Part shown: positions 26,976-35,097 of the stretch, piece after piece
Position numbering within the stretch: the first letter of the stretch is position 1
Layout: every line of letters starts with the position of its first letter
NCBI GenBank assembly: GCA_033765235.1
Contig: JANRIG010000020.1
Location: 124,001-188,000 of the forward strand
Direction: 5' to 3'
Source: JANRIG01 sp033765235
GTDB taxonomy: Bacteria > Bacteroidota > Bacteroidia > Cytophagales > UBA9547
Length of the DNA: 64,000 nt
Notes under the pieces: generated by a model
What the model was told of the DNA's origin: nothing
The model's input: the letters and a program-made list of their open reading frames with translations, nothing else
The model's database searches: none
Made by a program: the position numbers and the translations under genes

Positions 26976-29003
26976 TTATAATTTGCCTCCTATGGATAGT
27001 TTTTCGGGGGGCATTGTGCCTGTAGTGTTCACATAATACAGTCTACACTCGTGGGAGAGCAGTTTTGCTTCTAGTTGATTGCTTACTGATATTTTTACTG
27101 CACCATGTTCAGACCATTGGAATATGTGTGCTTCCTCTATGCCTGTAAGCTCTGATAGTTTAAAATTATCTGATTGCGTATTATTATTTCTATTAAATAT
27201 AAGTATTCCATAGGCATTGAGCGACGGGTATTTTCTTACTACTACTTCCAGTTTTTTTTCTTTACCCCAATAGGGGAATAATGCTTTGGCGGGAGTAGCT
27301 TCGGGCTCCAAAAAGCGCCAAAGCTTTTGTTGCTCAGGTGTATTGAGCCATTCTGAGGTATTGACACTGCCTCCGTGTATGCCAAACAGGTAAGCTATGG
27401 TCTTAATCTCACTCTCGCTCAAGCGGTTGCTTTTGGTACTAAGCCACATCACATCAGGGTCGTTTTGCCAATAGAGGTTGTTAAAATATTGACAGGTGAT
27501 GATTTGGTTTATTATATTATCAAAGTTTGCCCAGTTTTCAGTAGTATCAGCAGCTATACGTATGCCATTTACATATCCTAAGCTTGATGCAAAAGGGGCT
27601 ATGCAGCCGAGCCAATAGCTGTCTTCACCTATTTCATTGCGTATCATATCTAATACTTGCCTGTAATATTGTACTGATGTTTTGCCTTTGGCATATCTGT
27701 CTGCCACTACAGAGTCTTGCAAGCCCCAGTCCATAAAGTCTGTTTTGTAGAATGAGGCACCCCATTTTTTCATGGTTTTGTACACACTTTGTAAGTATGC
27801 AAATGCGTCAGGGTGGCTGGTATCAAGTATTACAGAGCCACCACCCATTTCTTCATAGTAGGTACCGTCTTTGCGCTTCAGTATCCAATCGGGGTGTTGG
27901 GTAGCGAGGTCGCTTTTTTTATCTACCATAAATGTGCCTATCCATATTCCGGCTTTGTAGCCTTGGTCTTGAATGAGCTTAAATGCAGGCTCCAATGTAC
28001 TATCTTCCCACAACGGCCTGATTTTGAGCCAATCGCCATAATAGTTTTCATAACCATCGTCTATCTGTATGGTTTGAACATTAGATTTTGGCGATATTTT
28101 TTTCAGATTTGCTATAATAGATTTTAAATCGTTTTTTGAAAATTCTTTGCCTTTTATATACCATGAGCACCAGTGATATCTGGGGGCTTTCATGGGTTTC
28201 ACGTTCATGGTTTTGGCTATGGCATTTGCAGCCATGGATACCGCACCCCATGCTGATGTATCGGCATATATATGTAAATCAGGCAGTTGACAAGTATTTT
28301 TCACAGGTATTTGCTCTGTGGCAAATGAGGCATCGAGGAGTATATTTTCCTCTAGCAAGTGTCTGTTTATCAGTCCGAAGCGTTGTTGTTTATTGTATAG
28401 TACCGTTTTTTGCAAATAGTCGTTATGATCTACTGCTGCCACAGCAAGTGTGCTGCCATCTGCATCTATGAGCGCAGAGGTGAGGTAGCTTTCGAGCATC
28501 CAATTGTCATCTGTTCCTTTTTCTGTTTTTTGGGGGGTGATATATGGTTCTGACAGCAAGTCGGCAAACCCATTGGGTCCTGAAAATCCTAACCCTTGAT
28601 AAAAATATTTTTGCACCTTTATTACTCGGGCATTGCCCAATGGTGCAAACCAGTGCGGAGCTGTGGATATGCCTGTGATAGTACTACTAATAGTCAATAA
28701 TTGTTTTTGTAAACTAAATTTTATAATAACACTATACCCCACACATATATATTCAATTTTATTTGGTGATATATTAAGTGATTTTACCTTGAGCGGCACC
28801 CCATCGTATAGCGGGTAAGCATTTTGCAGCATTATGTTGCCATAGCTGAGGTGGTAGCTGCCATCATCATTGATAGTAAAGGCAAGGGTACTGTCTTGCA
28901 TGGCAGTAGGTTGTGCTTTTAATATATCTATCTGAGCAGCAGGCAATAATAGCGAAGTAGCCGCCCATGTGGTATTGGAAATAAATTTTCTGCGTTTCAT
29001 CAT
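26976..29003 (-). CDS. Alpha-galactosidase-like glycoside hydrolase (GH36/melibiase clan)
   Basis: 675 residues. The N-terminus MKRRKFISNTTWAATSLLLP resembles a Tat or Sec signal. After an N-terminal beta-sandwich the catalytic barrel begins at RYHWCSWYIKGKEFS. TIQIDDGYENYYGDW and GYKAGIWIGTFMVD are GH-D-clan signatures. The nucleophile is Asp422 in FYKTDFMDWG and the acid/base is probably Asp486 in RIAADTTENW. It would release terminal alpha-galactose or a related sugar in the periplasm. ATG 29000 is an alternative start. No transporter or SusCD pair is adjacent. Confidence 0.9.
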   Translation of the reverse strand: MMKRRKFISNTTWAATSLLLPAAQIDILKAQPTAMQDSTLAFTINDDGSYHLSYGNIMLQNAYPLYDGVPLKVKSLNISPNKIEYICVGYSVIIKFSLQKQLLTISSTITGISTAPHWFAPLGNARVIKVQKYFYQGLGFSGPNGFADLLSEPYITPQKTEKGTDDNWMLESYLTSALIDADGSTLAVAAVDHNDYLQKTVLYNKQQRFGLINRHLLEENILLDASFATEQIPVKNTCQLPDLHIYADTSAWGAVSMAANAIAKTMNVKPMKAPRYHWCSWYIKGKEFSKNDLKSIIANLKKISPKSNVQTIQIDDGYENYYGDWLKIRPLWEDSTLEPAFKLIQDQGYKAGIWIGTFMVDKKSDLATQHPDWILKRKDGTYYEEMGGGSVILDTSHPDAFAYLQSVYKTMKKWGASFYKTDFMDWGLQDSVVADRYAKGKTSVQYYRQVLDMIRNEIGEDSYWLGCIAPFASSLGYVNGIRIAADTTENWANFDNIINQIITCQYFNNLYWQNDPDVMWLSTKSNRLSESEIKTIAYLFGIHGGSVNTSEWLNTPEQQKLWRFLEPEATPAKALFPYWGKEKKLEVVVRKYPSLNAYGILIFNRNNNTQSDNFKLSELTGIEEAHIFQWSEHGAVKISVSNQLEAKLLSHECRLYYVNTTGTMPPEKLSIGGKL

Positions 29004-29176
29004 ATATGACTATTATTAGCAATATTAAACAAGATAATCACATGATAAGATATAAACTATAATATTTTCACATTTTGCGCTTTAAGAAGTGACTGATAGT
29101 CTCGCCCTAAACTTAGGACGATTGGTAGGTCGCATATCAGCTTGAGAATAACATGGTACTGAAATCAAAAATTTTA

Positions 29177-29184
29177 TACATTTG
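29177..29184 (+). promoter_or_regulatory. Bacteroidota -7 box for the AsmA-like gene
   Basis: TACATTTG matches TAnnTTTG and lies 73 nt before the chosen GTG 29258. No clear -33 element. Confidence 0.4.
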
Positions 29185-29257
29185 GTTTGCAACTTTTTAG
29201 CTTCATGTGCAAAATATATGTGTCAAATCTTTTTATTTTGATAACCATGAATTTTGT

Positions 29258-31738
29258 GTGAAAAAAATACTGAAATACATAGCTATATTTTTTGCGCTAT
29301 TGCTGCTGCTGCTCGGCACGGCATTGTATTTGTTATATGAAAATAGGAACAAAATAGTGCAAATTTTTATCAATGAAGCCAATAAAAGCCTTAATGCGAA
29401 AGTATTGGCCGATAGCATAACATTGGAGTTTATAGATACCTATCCTGATTTTGCTATTACTTTTCACGATTTTGTTATATATGAGTCTATACCACTGTCG
29501 CAAAAGATATTTGCACGTGGCAGAAAAGCATATTTTTACTTTTCCATCAAAGATTTTCTGATGCAGCGATACACGATCAAAAAATTTCATGTGGTGGACG
29601 CCGATTTTAATTTTATTATAAACAAAAACGGACAAGAAAATTATAATATTTTCAAGATAAGTAATACTACTTCTCAAGAGAGCAAAATATACTTTAATCT
29701 AAAAGATTGTAAAATCACGGACACTCACATCAAATATACCGATGAAATAAACAACAATATATATGACATACAAGCATATAATGCAGAAGCCAACATGAAA
29801 TTGATAGATGCTAACTGGGATATATCACTTCATTCGGAGCTACTTATCAAGAAGTTTAAGACAGGTAAATGGGAGTTTTTTAAGGAGAAAAATGCCACAC
29901 TCGGAGGCAAACTTACTTATAATGAAGCACAAAACTTATATACATTCAACAAAAATATACTCACCGTGCAGAATGCACGTTTTAGTCTGGATGGCAAGTA
30001 CATACAATCCAAAAATCCATACTTGGAGCTTCATTTTGCAGAGGAAAATGGCAATATTCAAACCATCATGTCATTTTTACCTCCTAATATTGCCAAAGGA
30101 CTAGAGGGTTATAAATCTAAGGGGGATATAATTTTCAAAGGCAAAGTGGCAGGTAACATCGGGCGCAATACTAAACCCATGCTCGAAGTATTTTTTGGGT
30201 GCGAAAATGCTGTATTCTACCACCCTGACCTTGATAAAAAAATAGAAAACGTATCATTCAAAGGGTATTATCACAATGGAGTGAAAGCACCCGATAAACT
30301 ATCATATATAACCATAGACCCAATAAATGCTACTTTTGAGGGCGAAACGGTAACCGGCAAGTTTAAACTTACAGACCTTGCCAATCCACACATAAGTGCT
30401 TCGCTCAAAGGCAGTATTACACTGCCTGTACTGAAATCAGTGGTAAAACTCAATGAATATGAAAAGGCAGAGGGCAGAATACAATTTGACATAGAATTTG
30501 AGGGTGATGCACAAAAAATAAAACAAAATGACTACACAGGTGTGAAAGCCAACGGATACTTGAAACTGAATAATATAGAAATATCAAATGCCAAAAGCGG
30601 TATACAATTACAAAAACTCAATGGTGAAATGCAGGTGCAAAAATCTAAAATTGTGATACCACAAATCACGTTTACATCTTTTGACAGTGATATAGAATAC
30701 TCAGGGGAGCTTAATAACATATATAACTATATCATGAATGCAAGCGAAGCATTAGAAATAGATGGAGACATAAAGTCTAAAATGCTGAATATTAACAACT
30801 TTATGGATACCACTACTGCCAAAAACAACTCAAATCCTATCATGTTCCCCAAAAATATAAACCTAAACCTTACAGCAAAAGCCGGCAAACTTATATATAG
30901 ACATCATATCTTACACAACCTGTCTGCCGGATTGGTAATGTACAATAATATACTCACTGTCAATGATTTAAAAACAAAATATCTTGGTGGAAACGTAGCA
31001 TTGCAGTTGCGCGCCATAGGTGCCAAAGATAGTACCTGCCAGATAGAGTGCTCACTGGATATGGACAAAATAGGCATTGACAGCATATTCTATAAGTTTG
31101 CAGATTTTAACCAAAGTTTCATTACCCATAATAATATAAAAGGTACTCTTAAATGTAATATTCAATCGGTAGTATTAATAAATAAATACGGGGAGATAGT
31201 GCCGCGAAGCATCACATGTGAAGCAGACATGCAACTCAACAAAGGCGTACTAAAAAACTTTGAGCCTATGATGCAGCTCAGCAAATTTGTAAATGAAGTT
31301 TCGCTGCGCGAAATAAAATTTTCAGAACTCAAAAACAAATTTCTTATAGCAGGCAAAAAAATATATATACCCGAGATGCAAATAAAGTCAAGCATCAACA
31401 CCATTACCCTGATGGGTGAGCACAGCTTTGACAATGAGTATGTATACAAGCTCAAAATACCTGTAAAAAACTATAAACGCCTGCCAAGCCCCGACGAAGC
31501 CGAAGCTACTGATGATAGCGAAAGAGGCGAAATATACCTCTATATCATTATAAAAGGCAAAGGCAATGATATGAAAGTGAGCTATGACAAAGCTGCGGTG
31601 AAGCAAAAGCTCAAAGTGCGATGGAACGAAGAAAAAAAAGAATTTATGGACATATTCAAAAAAGGATATGAGCAAAAAAAGCAAGAACTGCAAAAAACAC
31701 GATTGCTAAATGACCAAAAATACCTTGATTTGGATTAA
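29258..31738 (+). CDS. AsmA-family envelope protein
   Basis: About 826 residues. An N-terminal membrane anchor (KKILKYIAIFFALLLLLLG) is followed by the AsmA-type start (NKIVQIFINEANKSLNAKV) and a long beta-rich region of repeated short strands. The C-terminal AsmA_2-like part has LNKGVLKNFEPMMQLSKFV and MQIKSSINTITLMGEHSFD. AsmA/TamB-type proteins form periplasmic grooves and are linked to lipid transport and outer-membrane homeostasis. The tail is a charged helix (KKEFMDIFKKGYEQKKQEL). The frame extends to a GTG at 29207, but the GTG at 29258 gives the normal N-terminal anchor. Single gene. Confidence 0.85.
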   Translation: MKKILKYIAIFFALLLLLLGTALYLLYENRNKIVQIFINEANKSLNAKVLADSITLEFIDTYPDFAITFHDFVIYESIPLSQKIFARGRKAYFYFSIKDFLMQRYTIKKFHVVDADFNFIINKNGQENYNIFKISNTTSQESKIYFNLKDCKITDTHIKYTDEINNNIYDIQAYNAEANMKLIDANWDISLHSELLIKKFKTGKWEFFKEKNATLGGKLTYNEAQNLYTFNKNILTVQNARFSLDGKYIQSKNPYLELHFAEENGNIQTIMSFLPPNIAKGLEGYKSKGDIIFKGKVAGNIGRNTKPMLEVFFGCENAVFYHPDLDKKIENVSFKGYYHNGVKAPDKLSYITIDPINATFEGETVTGKFKLTDLANPHISASLKGSITLPVLKSVVKLNEYEKAEGRIQFDIEFEGDAQKIKQNDYTGVKANGYLKLNNIEISNAKSGIQLQKLNGEMQVQKSKIVIPQITFTSFDSDIEYSGELNNIYNYIMNASEALEIDGDIKSKMLNINNFMDTTTAKNNSNPIMFPKNINLNLTAKAGKLIYRHHILHNLSAGLVMYNNILTVNDLKTKYLGGNVALQLRAIGAKDSTCQIECSLDMDKIGIDSIFYKFADFNQSFITHNNIKGTLKCNIQSVVLINKYGEIVPRSITCEADMQLNKGVLKNFEPMMQLSKFVNEVSLREIKFSELKNKFLIAGKKIYIPEMQIKSSINTITLMGEHSFDNEYVYKLKIPVKNYKRLPSPDEAEATDDSERGEIYLYIIIKGKGNDMKVSYDKAAVKQKLKVRWNEEKKEFMDIFKKGYEQKKQELQKTRLLNDQKYLDLD

Positions 31739-31744
31739 TAATTA

Positions 31745-31819
31745 ATCTCTCTATAAATGATAATTAAGCTACTCTTGCAGTCAGACAAGCTAGCGCAGCG
31801 GTTGTAGAACAGAGAGGAT
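31745..31819. repeat. Long-range inverted repeat in an intergenic spacer
   Basis: ATCTCTCT at 31745-31752 is complementary, with one bulge, to AGAGAGGAT at 31811-31819. The enclosed about 58 bp are richer in G+C than the surroundings and include AGCT/AGCTAGC elements. It lies after the AsmA-like gene and before the next promoter. It could be a structured 3' end or a decayed repeat; I do not recognise it. Confidence 0.3.
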
Positions 31820-31859
31820 GATAATACTTAATTTATTTTATAGGTTTATAATACATTTA

Positions 31860-31867
31860 TATATTTG
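31860..31867 (+). promoter_or_regulatory. Bacteroidota -7 box for the DUF4185-like lipoprotein
   Basis: TATATTTG matches TAnnTTTG, 18 nt before ATG 31886. Confidence 0.5.
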
Positions 31868-31885
31868 ACAAAAAAGTAGTATCAC

Positions 31886-33184
31886 ATGGTTTGTAATATG
31901 ACTATTAATATAATAAAATATACCATTATTCTTTCAAGTTGCATTATATTTTGGAGCTGTAGTAAGCAAGCAAAAATATCAAATATAAGTTATCACAGAC
32001 CATTGCCATACCCTGAGAGTGATTTGATAGCTAAGTTTGAGTGGACTGCATCACCATCAAAATACCCGGGCACAGGCTCAGACATGCATTGGTGGACATG
32101 GGGCGTAGACGATGCCATATATGTGGTAGACGGTGACGGGCAAAATTTTGACAAAAAATCAAATTATGCACACCTGCTCAAAGTCACCGGCACACCTCCT
32201 GAGCACAAAGTAGAGGAAGTAAACGATTTCACCTCTGTACCATTTCGCAAAATGTTACCCAAAAGCTTACTGCGCAGATATGTGAACGGCACATTAGCAG
32301 TAGATTCCAACCTTTATATATCTCTCTATGACTATGACTGGAATATTGACATAAACAAACCCTATTTCGATACTATATACAGACGCATACAAGAGATGGA
32401 TGTATGGCGCAACCTGAAAGATACTGCACTTGCAAACCAACTTTTTTTTACTGATAATCTTTCAAAAAATTATGGCATTGCCGGCATTATACAATCTAAA
32501 GACTTTGGCAAAACATGGACTAACATACCCAATGCCAATACACCTCCATTTCTCGGACCTCGTTTTGCAGGGCTTATGTTTCTTACCTTTGGTCCCGGCT
32601 ATACACAAGTGCCTGATTATTTGGGCAAATATGCTTACGCAGTATCCAATGATGGCAGTTGGGAAACTGGCGACAACCTATATATGGCGCGGGTACACAA
32701 AGACAGTATTATTAATAGAGCATCATGGCAGTTTCTATCGGGAATAGATGGCGAAAATAAGCCTGTATGGTCGGCAAATGAGGAGCAAAGTTATCCTATT
32801 TTCACAGATACAGGCCATGTAGCACACCCTACCATGAGCTATAATAAGGCACTCAACAGATACATACTCGGAGTATATAGCGATGTGGTGCCTCACAAAG
32901 AAAACGCTACCCGTGCAGAATGGAAAACGTGGGACAAAGCTTCTGAAATGCAACTATATGAGAGTGAGTATCCTTGGGGGCCATGGAAAGTATTTTACAA
33001 CGAAAAACCTTTTGGGGGAAATAATCATAGTGCGTACTTGCCTCAAATACCCGCTAAATGGTGGAGTGCAGACGGGCTATCGGGCACTGTAATGTTTGCA
33101 GGCGACTATACGGGCTATGCATTTGAATATTATGCACTTATGACATGGCCATTCAAGCTCACATTACGTGATGGCAAACCTTAG
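31886..33184 (+). CDS. DUF4185-like beta-propeller lipoprotein
   Basis: 432 residues with a lipobox (SSCIIFWSC, Cys25), so outer-membrane anchored. The motif GSDMHWWTWGVDDAIYVVDG near residue 64 resembles the start of DUF4185 domains, which fold as five-bladed propellers related to glycoside hydrolase families. Later blades contain SKDFGKTWTNIPNA, FAGLMFLTFGPGY and HVAHPTMSYNKALNRYILGV. The enzymatic role is unproven. The following gene overlaps its 3' end by 14 bp. A second ATG at 31898 is possible. Confidence 0.8.
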   Translation: MVCNMTINIIKYTIILSSCIIFWSCSKQAKISNISYHRPLPYPESDLIAKFEWTASPSKYPGTGSDMHWWTWGVDDAIYVVDGDGQNFDKKSNYAHLLKVTGTPPEHKVEEVNDFTSVPFRKMLPKSLLRRYVNGTLAVDSNLYISLYDYDWNIDINKPYFDTIYRRIQEMDVWRNLKDTALANQLFFTDNLSKNYGIAGIIQSKDFGKTWTNIPNANTPPFLGPRFAGLMFLTFGPGYTQVPDYLGKYAYAVSNDGSWETGDNLYMARVHKDSIINRASWQFLSGIDGENKPVWSANEEQSYPIFTDTGHVAHPTMSYNKALNRYILGVYSDVVPHKENATRAEWKTWDKASEMQLYESEYPWGPWKVFYNEKPFGGNNHSAYLPQIPAKWWSADGLSGTVMFAGDYTGYAFEYYALMTWPFKLTLRDGKP

Positions 33185-33781
33185 GATATGTGCATTAATT
33201 TGCTTTGCAGCTACACAATCCATGGCAAATTTCAATATAGAGGGAGGTATATTTGGATTATATTTACCAAAAAAATCATACCAATTATCGCAAGAGTGGT
33301 ATGCGATACCATATGCTGATGTAGCATACAATAAGATACACATCATGCCCAGATACAACTTTGATATGCTGCATACATTTACACTGAGCATAGGATATGA
33401 TCTGGTAAAATTAAAAAAAACATTTTTACATTTACTCCGTCAGCAGGCTATATGCTTGGTGAATATCAAGGACTTATGGGAGGTTTTCAGTATAACATTT
33501 CTTATAAAAACATTAATATATATGGTATAAACCAATATTTGCATGCCAATGACATGCCTAAAAATGCTTATACATGGTCAGAAACTACCTATAAGATACG
33601 CCCTTTGATTCAACCGGGGCTTTCAGCCTTTTTGAGGTACTTTATGCACCACCAAAGCTTGAACCAAGACTATGGATTAGAATATGTAGCTGAAATAAAA
33701 TATTTGAGAATCTCTTTATATGTTATGAACCCATGGAATGAACGTATCTATAGTTTTATAGGTATTTCGTTAAAAATATGA
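33171..33781 (+). pseudogene. Secreted barrel-like protein split by a -1 frameshift at an A8 run
   Basis: ATG 33171 opens a frame with a signal peptide (ICALICFAATQSMA) and a beta-rich start (NFNIEGGIFGLYLP). Conserved-looking sequence leaves this frame at the A8 run 33413-33420. After it, the -1 frame continues sensibly (NIFTFTPSAGYMLGEYQGLM ... to SFIGISLKI) as far as 33781, with typical outer-membrane strand composition. The composite is about 203 residues. Either one A has been lost (pseudogene or sequencing error), or slippage on TTA-AAA-AAA-AC restores the frame. It overlaps the DUF4185-like gene by 14 bp and is probably co-transcribed. Function unknown. Confidence 0.7.
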
Positions 33782-33860
33782 GGGTGAATGAGTAAAATCT
33801 TAAATTTTTATTGATTACAGACCTATTAGCATGATTGATTGCATTCGTCTCTGCGCATGG

Positions 33861-33936
33861 CGTCAATACAAACGCAGTGAAGTAATACCCTCTCTTTTGT
33901 TACAGATTGCTTGGTGCCTTGCACCCGCAATGATCA
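33861..33936. repeat. Degenerate inverted-repeat element (bacterial REP/MITE-like remnant)
   Basis: The right arm GATTGCTTGGTGCCTTGC...CGCAATGA and left arm CGTCAATA...CGCAGTGAAGTAAT resemble the two arms of the widespread element with consensus CGTCATTGCGA...GAAGCAATC, joined by CTCTCTTTTGTTACA. The arms are still partly complementary but eroded. It lies in the 299-bp spacer between the frameshifted gene and murB. Recognition is from memory of the consensus, so moderate confidence. Confidence 0.45.
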
Positions 33937-34080
33937 TGGGTGAGTTAGTGAGTTAGTGAATGAATAACTAAATCTTAAATGATTAAAAGCGTCTTTTCTT
34001 TTGGTCACTTTTTGTTTGATGCTACTGTAAATGGTGTTATTAAATTTTTAGATTATAAATCTTCAATCATCCTTGGTTCC

Positions 34081-35097
34081 CTATATGATATTCACCTCAG
34101 GTATTATCTCTATTCCAAATTTGTTTTTTACACCGTCTTTTATATGCATGGCCAGTTCCCAAATGTCTTTTCCCTTGGCTTGCCCATGATTTACAAGTAC
34201 TAATGCTTGTAAATGGTGCACACCTGCATCGCCTACCCTAGTACCTTTGTAGCCACACTGCTCTATGAGCCAGCCGGCTGCTATTTTGATGTTGCCGTTG
34301 GGTTCAGGGTAGTTCGGCATTTGAGGATATGTTTCTAAAAGTTTAGCTGCTATATCAGATTTAATTACCGGATTTTTAAAAAAGCTGCCTGCATTGCCTA
34401 TCAATTCAGGGTCGGGTAGTTTGCTTTTTCGTATGGCTATCACAGCATCACTGACATCTTTTATGGTAGGCAGCGTTATATTTTTTTGTTGTAAAGTATC
34501 GAGTATGGCACCATATCGGGTGTTTAGCACATGCTTTTTGTGCAACTTAAAAGCAACATTTGTGATTAAAAACTGATTTTTGTACTTTCCTTTAAAAACG
34601 CTTTCTCTGTATCCAAACTCACAATCTGCATGGTAAAAAGTATGTTTGTCGCAGGTTTGTAAGTTTATTGCTTGCAAGCTGTAGAATACATCTTTGATTT
34701 CGGCGCCGTAGGCGCCAATATTTTGCATGGGAGCTGCTCCTACGGTACCCGGAATGAGTGATAGGTTTTCAACACCTCCATAACCGTTTACTATACAATA
34801 TGTTACAAAATCATGCCAAATTTCTCCGGCACCTGCCTCAATGATTACAGTATCTTCATTTTCTGATAATAATTGTATGCCTTTGATACTCACCTTTAAT
34901 ACAAGTGCGTCTATATCATTCACAAAGAGCACATTACTACCCCCGCCCAAAATCATTACCTTATTTTGTATGTATAGCTGTGAGCCAAATACTTCATAAA
35001 AATCACTTTCATTGTTTATTTCAGCATAGTATTTAGCATATGCATCTATGCCAAATGTATTGTATTTTTTTAAGCTTACATCATGCTTTATCTCCAT
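34081..35097 (-). CDS. murB: UDP-N-acetylenolpyruvoylglucosamine reductase
   Basis: About 338 residues. The FAD/NADPH-dependent enzyme makes UDP-MurNAc for peptidoglycan. Motifs: SLKKYNTFGIDAYAKYY, ILGGGSNVLF, SLIPGTVGAAPMQNIGAYGA, CEFGYRESVFKGKY, and GNAGSFFKNPVI with the catalytic Ser. It belongs to the E. coli-like type I branch by length and motifs. The start at ATG 35097 shares one base with the stop of the upstream gene (TAATG); the longer frame from 35118 is unlikely. murB is here away from any cell-division (dcw) cluster, coupled to a secreted protein and a sirtuin. Confidence 0.95.
   Translation of the reverse strand: MEIKHDVSLKKYNTFGIDAYAKYYAEINNESDFYEVFGSQLYIQNKVMILGGGSNVLFVNDIDALVLKVSIKGIQLLSENEDTVIIEAGAGEIWHDFVTYCIVNGYGGVENLSLIPGTVGAAPMQNIGAYGAEIKDVFYSLQAINLQTCDKHTFYHADCEFGYRESVFKGKYKNQFLITNVAFKLHKKHVLNTRYGAILDTLQQKNITLPTIKDVSDAVIAIRKSKLPDPELIGNAGSFFKNPVIKSDIAAKLLETYPQMPNYPEPNGNIKIAAGWLIEQCGYKGTRVGDAGVHHLQALVLVNHGQAKGKDIWELAMHIKDGVKNKFGIEIIPEVNII

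Noticed and set aside
29085..29140. GC-richer patch with CCTAA-AC-TTAGG and CTGATA...TATCAG
   Set aside because: Stems are only five or six bp and unrelated to each other; I could not build a convincing RNA.
33979..34203. Plus-strand frame of 74 codons before murB
   Set aside because: Over half overlaps the end of murB in antisense; the composition is hydrophobic/aromatic as expected from the reverse of that gene, and there is no promoter box.
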